Translations under genes and position numbers: made by a program
Notes under the pieces: model-generated
What the model was told of the DNA's origin: nothing
Seen by the model: the letters and a program-made list of their open reading frames with translations, nothing else
Database searches by the model: none
Assembly: GCA_900095095.1 (NCBI GenBank)
Contig: FMBT01000325.1
Span: 62,001 to 126,000 of the forward strand
Direction: 5' to 3'
Origin: Fragilariopsis cylindrus CCMP1102
Taxonomy: Eukaryota; Bacillariophyta; Bacillariophyceae; Bacillariales; Bacillariaceae
DNA: 64,000 nt
Part shown: positions 21,172-32,046 of the stretch, piece after piece
Layout: the number at the start of each line of letters is the position of its first letter
Numbering within the stretch: position 1 is the stretch's first letter

Positions 21172-24152
21172 ATGCCTTCCGCTAGCTCCAATAATGAGCA
21201 CAGCAATAAGCAATCGAAGAAACGAAAGAAAAAAAAATCCTCCTCGTCTCCCTTTCGTATCAAAGTCGGAAACCTAGTGGGGCTTCGATATATACAAAAA
21301 GAGAATCGTATATCGGTCGTGATGCCCAGCACAACTGGTGACACTTCATGTACTACAAATACTTTTTGTACCGAGAGTCACTGTCGACGGGGCATTTCTC
21401 TGAACTATGGACAGATCCACGAAAGGACGAGACGATGGATTGGCTTTGATCGGAAGCAGGATTCGTTGTTTCTTTCCGAAATCTGTATTATCGAAACCAC
21501 ACAACGCAGCAAGTCGACTTTGGAAGGAACAGTTGTAAACTTGATCCGGTATGGGGAGAAATCCGGATCTTCGTCTTTCTTGGTAGATCTACTTATAGAC
21601 AACAACAACGACAAAACACTGAGCGTTACGCTCCCCTTCTTACAACGAGTTGACACTGACGGCCAAAGCAGCGATACTGCCAAGATCTTGAGTGATTCAG
21701 ATCGACGCCGTCGTAGCTACGAGGAGCGTATCAAAGGGGGTAAACACAAAGCTGTCGTTCGGGTTTCTTTGAGCGAATGCGGGTCGACTCATTTGAAAGG
21801 GAGGATAAAAATCCATTAGAAGCTAGATGGGTCGTCCGTAAACGGGTACCGACAAAAATTGTCCGTCGAGATCTTCCTTTTCCCGCCATCGCGGAAGAGG
21901 AAGAAGACAATATTATGATCGACGGCGCTGGGGAAAGTAAAAATACACCGTCGTCTAGGAAAAGTGGTGATAATAGAACTAGTAGCGACGACGATAAATC
22001 TGAAGATGAACCCGCCACGAAGAAGAAGAAACTCGAAAAGATAGCACTTACTACCTCAACGACCGCCACCGTTACATTTAACAGGGACTTTTCGCTTCCA
22101 AAGTATTAGGAGACGGGAAGGATACTACAATACAACAGGAGGGAAACTGGAGGTGGGAAGCTGGACGGTATCACAATCCATGTCATGCAGCACTTGGCGA
22201 ACAACCTATCAGCAAAGAATTGTTGAAAAAATTGTCGTACAATTTTGTAGGGGAAGTTGTGGAAATTGAACAATCGAAGCCGCAACAATTGACAGATACG
22301 TTGGCCATGGTCACCATAATGCTAATGGTATTACCAGAACACACTGTCGCAGGTCGACTGGCCCAACATGGTCCGTTCGATCTTTTTGAAAACAATGATT
22401 TGACGCTCGATCGCTAGAAGACAACCAGACCGGGAATAAAGACATTAATAACAACAAAGTATCGAAGATTTTACTTAAGGTACCCATAGAAGAATTGATC
22501 ATCGTTCAAAAAAAGATTTATCGTGAACTCTTGGGTTCCAAAGAAGACGTAGACGAAGAAATGACGCCAGATCGGAAGGATATGACAATCCGGCACTCGT
22601 ACTCGTTTCTGAGCGATACTTACAGTCGCTGTGAAGCAGAAACTTCTGACAAAGAAAAAGAGAAGAAGCAAGAAGTGCATAAATGTCGTCGCTGTAAACA
22701 TCTTTCGTCGGTCAGTAGGCGGCTCTCTGGCGTGTCTCATTCGATATGCCAGTCATGCTTCGAAATTTTGAAAAACACGAGCCATTCCCTGAACCGCTGG
22801 TCGAAAAAGTATCAATGCGATTGCGATTCTTGTATTGACCGCAGAGAAACTGATTTGCTGTCCATCCTTTCGAGTGAAGTTTCGGAATCATCTGCTAAAC
22901 TTGGTTCTACGTTACAAGAGTTGGAAAGCTACTCGTCACACAGGGAATCCGGATTCATCGCTACACGCTTCATCATGAAAGGTATGAATCCAGTGGATTT
23001 TTCTATTTCCCCGTCATCCTTGGCTTCGCTTATGCATTCGACATCTTCCAAACCTGTTATTAAGATCAAATCTAGAGTTCCGAAAGCAACCAAAAGAACG
23101 CCTCCGAAAAAGGGCGTCACCAAGAGGAACGGCGGGAAGTCGCTACCGCCACCGACACATCAGTCGAACGGGAGCCAGAGAGAGACTGGGAGCTTCTCAC
23201 CTCAGTTAATCAAAAATGAACCATTTCGCTCGACGTCATCGCGGCTACTTCCGTACGATGTTCAGAATCGAAAGTTCAATGCTTCCGTGGCAGACCTTTA
23301 TCAGTGGAAAATTTTCAGTCGTCATCTATTGCTTTCCCAGAAAAACCGAGAAATCTTCGACAAATCGCAGAGCTAAACAATGAAGGGGGGATCGAAGATA
23401 ACAGTGTAGGCAAAAAGAAGCTCATTGGACGAGCAGCACGTGCGAATCAACGTCGACTTTTACGGAGTGTTGCTTCAATGGGTGTTGATGTTAACACACT
23501 GGCAGGACGGGAAGCCTATGTGCGATTTGACCGTAGTATTATACATGGTTGGGGAGTTTTCACAGACATCGGGGTAAAAGAAGGAGAAATGATTATAGAA
23601 TATCGCGGAGAACTGATCGGTAATGCAATGGCAGAGAAACGAGAGAAGGAATACGAGGCTGCCAAGATTGGAAGTGACTATATGTTCCGAATTGACGAAT
23701 ACACTGTTTGTGATGCGAGCAAACAGGGCAATGTAGCTCGTTTTATCAATGCCAGGTGAGTGAAACTATGTATGACTGATATGCAAGACTATCCTATTTT
23801 CAATGGCTTACTCATATTACGACAATATCTACTTTATTTTCAAACAGTTGCGGACCAAATTGTTATCCTAAAATCATATCTTTAGGTGGCACGAAACGAG
23901 TCGTCGTCTATGCTAAGCGGACATTGTGGCTGGGGAGGAGCTATGCTACGACTACAAGTTCGATTTAGAGTATGATCCTGAAAAAAGAATTCCTTGCATT
24001 TGTGGAGCGCCAGAATGTCGTGGCTTTTGAATTGGGATCAAAAGTATGTGACTTTGACGAATACTAATGCCGAAACCTTTGGAGTCACTAAAATGACAAC
24101 GGAAAAGATTGATAAGATTTTGGAATCGCTAGCTGCCGGCGCTAAAGTATAA
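21172..24152 (+). CDS. SET1/MLL-type histone-lysine methyltransferase; several one-base frame breaks
   Basis: A plus-strand gene read through successive frames, each one base earlier than the last: 21172-~21780, ~21780-22100, ~22100-22414, ~22415-23350, 23350-23755. A normal intron (23756-23847) precedes the last exon. The N-terminal part is basic and low-complexity. A Cys cluster ([25 protein letters not shown]) lies near 22677-22850. The C-terminus has an n-SET-like ARANQRRLL, then the SET domain: [46 protein letters not shown] (spliced), [17 protein letters not shown] and a post-SET CxC with ECRGF. The catalytic Tyr is present. The usual NHSC motif reads NASC. This order points to a COMPASS-type H3K4 methyltransferase. 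All breaks are cured by one added base, so errors are likelier than decay. Confidence 0.85.
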
Positions 24153-24236
24153 GGAATCTTGTAATTAGGAATTTATTTAGATCTATGTAACATTATTTTT
24201 AAATCAATAAAAGTAATAACCTTGATTGGCAAAGAT

Positions 24237-24245
<9 letters not shown>

Positions 24246-24271
<26 letters not shown>
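24246..24271. repeat. TA dinucleotide microsatellite
   Basis: About 13 TA units in the short spacer between the convergent SET gene and the next minus-strand gene. Confidence 0.9.
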
Positions 24272-24275
<4 letters not shown>

Positions 24276-24300
24276 GAATTATAATCGTCCGAGCCGTTCT

Positions 24301-26352
24301 TCACTCGTCATCTTCGCTGTTGTAGCCTCCAGGTGATCGCTGCATTTCGTCGTAAATATGACGTTCCAAAGAATTAGTGTATAAAAGCTCTTGGTTTCCA
24401 TTTTTTAAATATATCTGACTTGTAATATCTGGAATGTTGTCTCTGTAGTCTTCAGCACGATCATCATAAATGAAGTCACCAAGATAATCATCATCGGTAT
24501 TATCCAATAAAAAATCTTTACCCGACATTTGATTCGACAGCGCGGTAGCCAACGCAAGTGCGTCCGAGGCCTCCTCGGATTGCCTTTCATTTTCATCTAT
24601 TTTGTCATTTTTTACATTTACATCTTGCTGTTCCTGTTCGTTTAGTAAGTCTTCCAAGTCGTTGAGGGTTTTAGCCAAGAAGTCTCTACCACCGTCATTA
24701 AATAATTCTTCTTCGTCTTTATCGTCATCAAAATTCGTACTCTGATATATCTCGTTATTTTTTGGTTCATTTTTCACCAAAATTTCGATGGCATTCCGAA
24801 GACTCGCGCCCTGAGATGGTAGGTTATACCTCCCACTGTTCTTTCGGACATTTTTCTCCTTTTCGCTGTATAAATCCTTTTCGTTGTAGGTATTTTCTGG
24901 TTGACCAGGAATCCCACCAAAGATCTTCCAAATACTAGCTTCCATCATCAGAAGAATATCACATGATTCCTTGACAGAATTGGGAGGTGGATACCGACTA
25001 CCGTTTTCCCATAACTTTGCCAATAGTCCTTGTCGATCCAGCTCCATCAAAATTTCGAGGACAAATTCTTCTTCTAAAAAAGGGACCGTGGTGGCCGATA
25101 ATATATCGACGGTGTAGTCTTCAAAATCGTAGTCGTAGTGGCCATCATGGTTGTCGTCGTTATTGTCGCTGTCGCTGTCATCTTCAAATGAACCAACAAG
25201 TGTATCCTGGCGATAGTTGCGATCTTTTTTGTAGGCTTCTGTGGAACGGAAACCGGTATTAGATCCGGTATAAAGATTGCCTCCGTGATAGTCTTCATCG
25301 TCGGTCGGTATTACTTCTGGAACAGGTCGGAAGCGGTCCATCAATATATGACGAACATCAGACCAGTGTCCGTCCACGGCCAAGATTTTAAGAGAGGGAT
25401 AGAAAAAACAATCAAGATCGCTGTCTGTAGTATCATCGTTACTATCACTACCACCCGAAGTAAAAATTGACCAGCGATGAATTTTTTGAATCCATTCGGA
25501 ACGGGAACAACTCATGGACTCTACAATACTATTTTCGTCATGCTTGGCAACAACAGTCGCTAACCGCTGGTACAAAGGCCAATGATATGGTAATGATAAT
25601 TGATGGGCTCTATATGATAACGCGAGGACCGATTCCAGTAACTGGAAACGATTTATCCGGTCTTCGTGGCGGTTTTCTTTCACCGTCGCTTCGTAATGGT
25701 CTAAACAATTTTGCGTCAGGTTCAAAAAGGCCCGGTGTAATTCTCGGATGCATGTTTCGGCAGATTTGTTGGGTGGTTCACTAGCACAACCAGTGGCATC
25801 ATTACTATCATTAGTAACATTGTCATTCTTACCATCACTACGACTGCTACCACCCCGAATTCCCTCGATCGAATGTGACAATGTTTCGACTGCTTCGGTA
25901 ACATTCAATAAGTTCTCGGTAGCCCCTCGCAGTTGTGGGAAAGAATGACGCTTTTTCCTTCGTTCGGCGCTGTTTTGTTTTTTCGCGGCGGACGCTGCCT
26001 TTTCCAGCACGCTATTTCCTATGCTGAAATTTGCTGTAGTAGTAGTAGCAGTGGCAGTTCGATCATCGATTTCCGATGAGTACAATCTCCGTTGTTGGTT
26101 GATACAGGATAGAATCCCATTCCTATCCAATAACAAAAATGGCGACGGCGACGAATTAAATAAAAATGGTGAAGATGAAGTTGAGGATATTGGAAATTCC
26201 TTTGTTCTTTTTTCCAGTAGTCCTACTGCGCCAGTAGTAGTCGTTCTCGTTCTCGTTCTCGTTCTCGTCGTCGTTGTCGTTGTCGTTATCCTTCTCCTCC
26301 AGCAGTACTGCTTGTAGCAATCAAATCGCAAATTCTTCAGCCTCATATTCAT
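24301..26352 (-). CDS. Predicted mitochondrial protein, acidic, function unknown
   Basis: A single-exon protein of 683 residues. The first 95 residues hold no acids for long stretches and are rich in Arg/Thr (CYKQYCWRRRI, an Arg-Thr run, then CINQQRRLYSSE). RRLYSS looks like a mitochondrial processing site. The middle (about residues 190-330) is helical, with ELHRAFLNLTQNCLDHYEAT, LLESVLALSYRAHQLSLPY and LKILAVDGHWSDVRHILMDR, which recall degenerate PPR/TPR helices. The C-terminal half is very acidic (DSDSDNNDDNHDGHYDYDFE). I do not recognise the family. The Arg-Thr run reflects a TCTCGT/TCGTCG-type microsatellite near 26236-26283. Confidence 0.75.
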   Translation of the reverse strand: MNMRLKNLRFDCYKQYCWRRRITTTTTTTRTRTRTRTTTTGAVGLLEKRTKEFPISSTSSSPFLFNSSPSPFLLLDRNGILSCINQQRRLYSSEIDDRTATATTTTANFSIGNSVLEKAASAAKKQNSAERRKKRHSFPQLRGATENLLNVTEAVETLSHSIEGIRGGSSRSDGKNDNVTNDSNDATGCASEPPNKSAETCIRELHRAFLNLTQNCLDHYEATVKENRHEDRINRFQLLESVLALSYRAHQLSLPYHWPLYQRLATVVAKHDENSIVESMSCSRSEWIQKIHRWSIFTSGGSDSNDDTTDSDLDCFFYPSLKILAVDGHWSDVRHILMDRFRPVPEVIPTDDEDYHGGNLYTGSNTGFRSTEAYKKDRNYRQDTLVGSFEDDSDSDNNDDNHDGHYDYDFEDYTVDILSATTVPFLEEEFVLEILMELDRQGLLAKLWENGSRYPPPNSVKESCDILLMMEASIWKIFGGIPGQPENTYNEKDLYSEKEKNVRKNSGRYNLPSQGASLRNAIEILVKNEPKNNEIYQSTNFDDDKDEEELFNDGGRDFLAKTLNDLEDLLNEQEQQDVNVKNDKIDENERQSEEASDALALATALSNQMSGKDFLLDNTDDDYLGDFIYDDRAEDYRDNIPDITSQIYLKNGNQELLYTNSLERHIYDEMQRSPGGYNSEDDE

Positions 26353-26903
26353 CGTCTATATAGCTTTATGGGGACAGCATAATTCTTCAATATATGAAGG
26401 AATAGGAAACAGAAATTAATACAACTGCTAGAGCTAACGATGTTATGAGATGATGGATGCGATTGATTCCTTCATTCGTTCAAATCATCTCCAAGTTTAT
26501 TGTTAAAAAATTTATCTGTGATAAATACTATTTTCGTAAATTACGTAGGTACTATCTACGTACTCTAGTACTGACAATAAAAGGTATGTTTTAGTCCCTA
26601 TTTACACAGTGTTTATTACTAAAGTCCCGAAATCTACTGTAGCTAGCTGTAGATGATTCCTTGCCTATATATAGTATCCGAATCTAAGCAATATCTTAAT
26701 CTGTACCACAGTTTTCGATGATTGACTAAACAGGAATTGGAGCGCATCTACTCCAACTAACTTAGAGTCTACTTTTAAAAAAGTTTTTGAAAAAGTAACA
26801 AGTTTGAAGATAGTAATTATGATGATATTATATATCGTATTTTATTTTGAGACTCTTGTATGCAATAATTTTCTGTATGTCGTAATCAGTTGGTTCTCAC
26901 CTC
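26353..26903. other. Intergenic region, 550 nt
   Basis: AT-rich spacer between two minus-strand genes, with 3' sequence of the ANKZF1-like gene and the promoter of the mitochondrial protein gene. I see no gene. Confidence 0.4.
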
Positions 26904-28398
26904 CTATCCTCCGAATCGAGCCATGGCGGCAGCAGCCATAAGTTCCCTCTTGTGGTCGTTCACACAATTAGAGGAGCAATACTTATAATCTAATCGTTGA
27001 AACATGTTCTGACGAGCGTTCCTCCCCTTACATACCTTATTACAAAAATCGCATACATTAGGACCAGTTGCTTTTTCTGACAACCCATCTCGAACTCTCT
27101 TTGCTTCCTCCAATGCTTGTTTAGCTTCTCGTTCGGCTTCCCGTCGGGTTTCTGCTTCTTGCGATCTTGCCTTGTCCTTCGCCTTTTTCTCTTTCTGTCG
27201 AGCCTTTTTCTTTCGATTCTTTTCGGTTTCCTTCTCCTTGCGAGCCTTTATGTCTTCTTCGGTCAATGGTGGACCGACTTTTCCGCCACCATCCCAATCG
27301 CAATAATCTTCGCCTAAGACGGACCGTGCCTTTCGAAATGCCTCACGAATCTTATCATGTCCTGCAATAAAGTATGGCGGTCGACCACGTGCATCATGAA
27401 TGGTTGGATCAGCACGACCCTGAATTAATAATGCCGATACGAGTGCAGATGCCGTTACAGGATCGACGTTCGGGGAGGAAGCGGCAGCGAAATGTAGAGG
27501 TGTCATGCATTCGTATCCTGCAGGTTGATCAATTACGCCATTGTTATCCCTGTCGGTACTAGTATTGGCGTTATTCAATAATCCAAAAGAATTACGAGAT
27601 TACCATCTTTAGCTGCTTCGTGGAGTTTTGTAAGGGGTAATTCTAACGCAAGTTCTTCTTTTCGGATTCGTTTCTCTTCCGCCGGATCATAGTTCTCATT
27701 CTCTACTATTTCCTTGGAGGTTCCTCCAACTTCACTGGATCCACCCATGTCTCTATCATTTTCCTTCGTTGTTAGATTCGAGACCTCACGTATATCCACT
27801 CCCATCATGACCGTGTAGACGAGCTTTGCATGGTCATACGTTGCCCGTCCAAAGTCGAACGGGATCTTTCGTATCCGATCTTCGTTTTTGGATAACAAAC
27901 AATCGCTACTGTTGTTATTATTTTTGTTTGTGTCAGTACTAGCGGAATATACCGTTGATCTCATCGCTTTGGGACATCCCAAAAGATCATTTCACAATTT
28001 TTACTATCTAAATAACCACTGTCGGTCCATTCTTTTAGTGTCATTTTGACGTCTTCGTTAAGTTGTTGTTCACCAGCTCGTCGCAATTGAGATCCGATCG
28101 ATTTTGGTCGACTTGAGGAATCTTGTGCAGATTGAGCCTTACCTTGTCCCTTTCGGACGGTATATCAGTCGTTGCACGATGTGATATACATCTTCCACAT
28201 CGGAAAACACCACCGGCAAATCTACCACTTTGAATTAGTAAAATAACAACGACAGCAGATGACGATGATAATCGTTCTGAAAGTAACATTATCGATCGTG
28301 ATTGATGAACGACGTTGACTGGTTCACGAATATCATCCTTTGATAATAATGCAGCGGCTGGAAATAAATGGAGTGATATTCATTATGGAGTGGTTCAT
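26904..28398 (-). CDS. ANKZF1: ANKZF1/Vms1-like peptidyl-tRNA hydrolase of ribosome quality control; frame broken
   Basis: Read on the minus strand across four frames joined near 28168, 27978 and 27582, each join needing one added base. The VLRF1 release-factor-like domain appears as ILLIQSGRFAGGVF, then RYTVRKGQGKAQ and LRRAGEQQLNEDVKMTL. It continues through KIPFDFGRATYDHAKLVY and is followed by ankyrin repeats (LHEAAKDGN, MTPLHFAAAS, ADPTIHDARGRPPYFIAG). A long basic/acidic coiled coil comes next, then a Vms1-associated treble clef (VCDFCNKVCKGR, RLDYKYCSSNCVNDHKREL). Vms1/ANKZF1 cleaves nascent chains from stalled 60S subunits at the C-terminal-tail step of RQC. The 5' end is uncertain: the C2H2 finger that normally precedes VLRF1 is not visible. 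28398 is the best upstream ATG but needs another frame change near 28350. Confidence 0.85.
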
Positions 28399-28478
28399 TA
28401 GTCCGGCCCGAGTCGTTGCCGTCGTTGCGGGGGTGCTAGTATATTCGCATTATTTGTTTGTTTCGTCATTATCACCCT

Positions 28479-29059
28479 TTAGTTGTTTTTCCGACGAAGA
28501 AACTGCTCCAACTGGTAAATCGAACGTATCAAATTACTAGCGTGTTTATTGATATCTTGTGTTAAACGCTTCTGCTGTTTGCCAGAAAGTTTTGACAACA
28601 GTTTTGGTACCTTCTTCGACGAAGACGAAGAGGACAATTTTGTTGATGCTGTTGCTATTGGTGAGGATGCCGTGTCACTGATAATTTTCTCGTGTCCATT
28701 GTTATCTTCTTCGTCATCGCTCTTATTGGCATCGTTTTCGTTTTCGCTTTCGCTTTCATTTTCGTCTTCCGATTCAATCGTTGCCAACCCATTCTCGTCG
28801 TCGTCCTCATCGTCCGAAGATACTTCGACAACATCTTCATTCCCCTTATAATCGGCCCTAGGTTTTGGTAGGACGACAATGCGATTGTCTCCGCCTATAT
28901 TAGTTTGCTGTCGATGTTCCTCCTTTTCTCGATGTTGAGCCAATTCGTACGCCTGACGTAATATGATTGTTGTTTCCTTGTCGTATAGTGCTAGTCGCCG
29001 TTGTATCGATCTTTTGCCGTTGTCGTCGTCGTCGTCGTAATGGGATTAGCTTCGCTCAT
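28479..29059 (-). CDS. Acidic, Ser/Glu-rich predicted nuclear protein, one frame break
   Basis: The start ATG at 29059 gives MSEANPITTTTTTTA; one base added in an A run near 29012 joins it to the long frame from about 29010 to 28479. The protein is about 190 residues: a basic helix (RSIQRRLALYDKETTIILRQ), a very acidic core (EVSSDDEDDDENG, SEDENESESENEND), a Ser run and a basic end (KLSGKQQKRLTQDINKHASN). It could be a chromatin or ribosome-biogenesis protein, but I recognise no domain. The ANKZF1-like gene starts right downstream on the same strand. The two could be one transcription unit or even one gene, but the domain content argues for separate genes. Confidence 0.55.
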
Positions 29060-29725
29060 AATTAAGGTATGTATTGAGAATCTTTTGCATCAGTTCAACG
29101 TAATTTCGTAGGCGTTTCTTCTTCTTCTTCTTCTTCTTCTAACTTGAATAATAATGTGATGATTCAATGATGGTGGTGGGTTCGAGAAAAGTTTTTGTGT
29201 GTTAACGTTACTATTGCTCTCTGCATTACGTTCATTATTACGAATTTCAAATAATGAATTGCCACACCTTCCCGCAGGAACATCCTGGGTTTGAAAAAAA
29301 ATCGAAAATCAGCGAAAATTCGCGTCCCCCAGCGCGCCGAGTCATTCGATTGAATCCCACATGAGCTGAATCATTCAGCTCAAATCAAATAATTAAAAGT
29401 ACTACTGCGGTCGTGGTTTTACTGTATAAATGACTAATAAACCGCGCATAATTTGTGACGCCGATTTCCTACTACGTACCTATTAACTTCCGTATGACGC
29501 ATACACATACTTTTGCCATACTGTAGAACATTCCATTACATAACTTCCATGTAGCACATCAGCAACTACGACGTGCGTTTCAATCGAACAACGCCACCAC
29601 CCAAAGTTAGCTTAGCTCATCCAGCTCATCACAAAACAAATAACGAAATAGAAGTAGATAACTTAACTTCCTGTTATTTGGCACAGACACCGTTCCGCCG
29701 TAACTAATAGAAAGTTTTCGATATA
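29060..29725. other. Divergent promoter region, 665 nt
   Basis: Lies between the starts of the acidic protein gene (minus) and the ferredoxin-like gene (plus). It contains a CTT microsatellite (29117-29139). The segment 29260-29350 is somewhat GC-richer, with GCGTCCCCCAGCGCGCC. No gene seen. Confidence 0.4.
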
Positions 29726-30295
29726 ATGATATTGGCAGTAGTGAAAAAGACAACAATAAGTAGTAGTGCGTTATCGATATCCGTGATGTGGTTGCTACTA
29801 CAATCATTGTTCGTGGTGATGCTTTCGGGTTCATCGTCAAAGAATATATTGGTAGCAAAAGCTATGACAATGACAACACCGTCGTCATTAAAAATTCGAG
29901 TGTGTACTGGTAGTGGTTGCCTTGGTAAATGTCGAGGAGGATTCAATCCCCTCACTTCTTTAGAAAAACTACTAATCTCCGATGATACTAATAATGACAT
30001 CATCATCGATAATGCTAAGGATACAACGATCGAATTTGAGGAAACTTTTTGTATGAATCAATGCAAACGTGGGCCTAATGTACGAATTATTAATGCAGAT
30101 AATGGGAATGTTATAACATTCGATGAAAGTATCATGAACGAGGTTGAATCTACTAGGAAAAATTTCCAAAGAATTATCAATGAGGATAGAGTTACAGGTC
30201 TTTCGGGGATTGTAAATGGTATTAGAGATGGGACCGTAGTAGGGGTTGAAAAGGGTCAAGTCGACATTCTCAATGATATTATGCCTACAATTTAA
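29726..30295 (+). CDS. Thioredoxin-like [2Fe-2S] ferredoxin-type protein with signal sequence
   Basis: A single-exon protein of 189 residues. A hydrophobic leader (about residues 13-35, SALSISVMWLLLQSLFVVML) precedes a compact domain. The domain opens with the beta strand LKIRVCTGSGCLGKCRGGF and later has EFEETFCMNQCKRGPNVRI. The spacing C-x4-C plus C-x3-C, with the following strand and Pro-Asn-Val, is that of thioredoxin-like ferredoxins (NuoE/Fd-like fold), which bind a 2Fe-2S cluster through four Cys. A fifth Cys (LGKC) is extra. The leader suggests the secretory route or, in an alga, the plastid, but I see no clear AF cleavage motif. Electron-transfer partner unknown. Confidence 0.8.
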   Translation: MILAVVKKTTISSSALSISVMWLLLQSLFVVMLSGSSSKNILVAKAMTMTTPSSLKIRVCTGSGCLGKCRGGFNPLTSLEKLLISDDTNNDIIIDNAKDTTIEFEETFCMNQCKRGPNVRIINADNGNVITFDESIMNEVESTRKNFQRIINEDRVTGLSGIVNGIRDGTVVGVEKGQVDILNDIMPTI

Positions 30296-30403
30296 TCGAA
30301 GATATAATTTGGAATTTTTTTATTAATATATACAATATTTATTCCCCCAAAACAAAACAGAAGATGCTGATGTGAAATATTGACAAAATGCACATCAATA
30401 GAC

Positions 30404-30442
<39 letters not shown>

Positions 30443-31146
30443 GCATTATAGCATGTTTTGGGGAGTGCTTTCGGGTAGATGATCTCGACCATTTTGATTT
30501 GAGATATTGGATATAATGTGTGATGAAGTCTGGTATTATTAGGATAATAAATATGATACTTGTACCATCGCACACATAATAGTAGTATACACAACCAAAC
30601 AACCAATTATACCGTACTAGTACACTGTATACTGTTATTTGGTGGAAGATATCTAAATATCGGTTAAAAAAAACTTCACCAAATCAATCAAGTTTGAAAT
30701 TGCTGTGTTTCTAAAAATTATTGCTGTGTAAGTATGTAAACTTCAAGTCTGCACCTTAATGGAAAAGGTTGTAAGTGCATGAACACAAACTACAGTCTAA
30801 ATATTATCATGCTCTTGTACTATCGCCATACTATACACTGCTGCGAGTAAGAACATTGTTTAATCTTTCCTTTAAAAAATACAACTTGCATCTTAAATTC
30901 TGAATTCACTATTTCCTTTTGCATAGTTAGTTGGATTCGTATCGTATCATTAATTTTTTGTTGTTGTTAAGATCAATCATTGAAGTTTTTAATTTTCTTT
31001 GAATCAATTATTAGAGTACAGCGGTAATATTAAATATACTATATTATTAGTGCTATATATACACAACATAAATATTGTCTGTGGAGGAAAAACCCAACCA
31101 ACCCAGTCAGAAATAATCTACTTATTTCTGCTACTTTCTATTCAGT
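30296..31146. other. Convergent intergenic region, 850 nt
   Basis: AT-rich spacer between a plus-strand and a minus-strand gene end, with an AC microsatellite at 30409-30438. No gene, RNA or larger repeat is seen. Confidence 0.4.
30409..30438. repeat. AC dinucleotide microsatellite (15 units)
   Basis: A perfect AC run just downstream of the ferredoxin-like gene; continues as GCACGC. Confidence 0.95.
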
Positions 31147-32046
31147 TTATTCTGCTATAAAACCCAGAGGCGTCCCGTGTACGCCCAGAGATGTCTTTCT
31201 AAATCGAGACTCGGCCGTTCGGCCCCGTATTCCTCCCCGTCTAGGATCCTGTACTTGTTTTTGTTTCTCTATTTCAAGTCGTGCCATTTGGTTCCGACTT
31301 TCTCGGTATGCTTCATCATCTTCATCTGCGTCACTATCTAAACTAGCGAAGCTGTCTTCGCCATCAAAAGAATCTGTACCGTCACTATCACTACCATCAA
31401 GACTGCCGAATGAATCACTTCCGTATGAGTTTGTACGCGAACAGGCAGTAGTTCGAGAATGTACCGAACTCCCTGAAAGGAAGTCATCTCCTGTCTTTTT
31501 TCGATCTTGTGATTTTTGTAATGCAGTTCGAAATGCGAATGGTAATAGTGGGTCTACCGCACCGGGTACACGGGAAACGGGTCGAAATGAACGAGACGGA
31601 TGATTTGAATGATTAGAGGAGGCCGGATTCGGACCTTGAAGAGAACCCTTTGAAGATGATCCTGTGCTACTATTACTATGAGTACTTTTATCATTAAAGT
31701 TATGGTCTCTCTGTTTCATCTGTTCTCTCAGTCTCCAAGCTGGGACCCCACTCTTAGTATGAATACTTGGCGAACTTGTGCTTCCTAGTTCGTCTTCGTT
31801 ACTCCTCCGCCTACTAGTATTTATATCGGCCGATGACCTAGTCACACCTAATGCATTGTTGTTATTCCGCTGTCTAATAGCTTTCGTTCCACCCAATTCG
31901 TCATTATTATTATTATTATTATTATTATCGTTACGGGTTGTAGATGTAGGTTTATAATTTGCTCTCTGCTGTTGTCTCAATTTCCAGGCCGGTACTTTAG
32001 GCTTAATACATCCAAGTTCGTCGTTCTTACTAGAAACGTCTGTCAT
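31147..32046 (-). CDS. Disordered protein with repeated VPAWxLR and DELG motifs
   Basis: A single-exon protein of 299 residues, almost all Ser, Asn, Arg and Asp. Two short motifs recur: PAWKLRQQQR near residue 19 and PAWRLREQMKQR near residue 102. NDELG-type blocks recur at about residues 8, 48 and 85 (NDELGCIKP, NDELGGTKA, EDELGSTSS). The poly-Asn tract is an ATT microsatellite. The C-terminal third alternates Ser and Asp (SDSDGTDSFDGEDSF), then a basic end with GGIRGRTAESRFRKTSLGVHG. No known domain is visible. The repeated tryptophan motif could be a short binding motif for one partner. The CT-rich leader upstream (32100-32120) is probably 5' UTR. Confidence 0.7.
   Translation of the reverse strand: MTDVSSKNDELGCIKPKVPAWKLRQQQRANYKPTSTTRNDNNNNNNNNDELGGTKAIRQRNNNNALGVTRSSADINTSRRRSNEDELGSTSSPSIHTKSGVPAWRLREQMKQRDHNFNDKSTHSNSSTGSSSKGSLQGPNPASSNHSNHPSRSFRPVSRVPGAVDPLLPFAFRTALQKSQDRKKTGDDFLSGSSVHSRTTACSRTNSYGSDSFGSLDGSDSDGTDSFDGEDSFASLDSDADEDDEAYRESRNQMARLEIEKQKQVQDPRRGGIRGRTAESRFRKTSLGVHGTPLGFIAE

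Noticed and set aside
24301-26352. Calling this protein a PPR protein
   Set aside because: Only a few helix pairs resemble PPR/TPR units and spacing is irregular, unlike the clear PPR gene at 17.8-19.4 kb.
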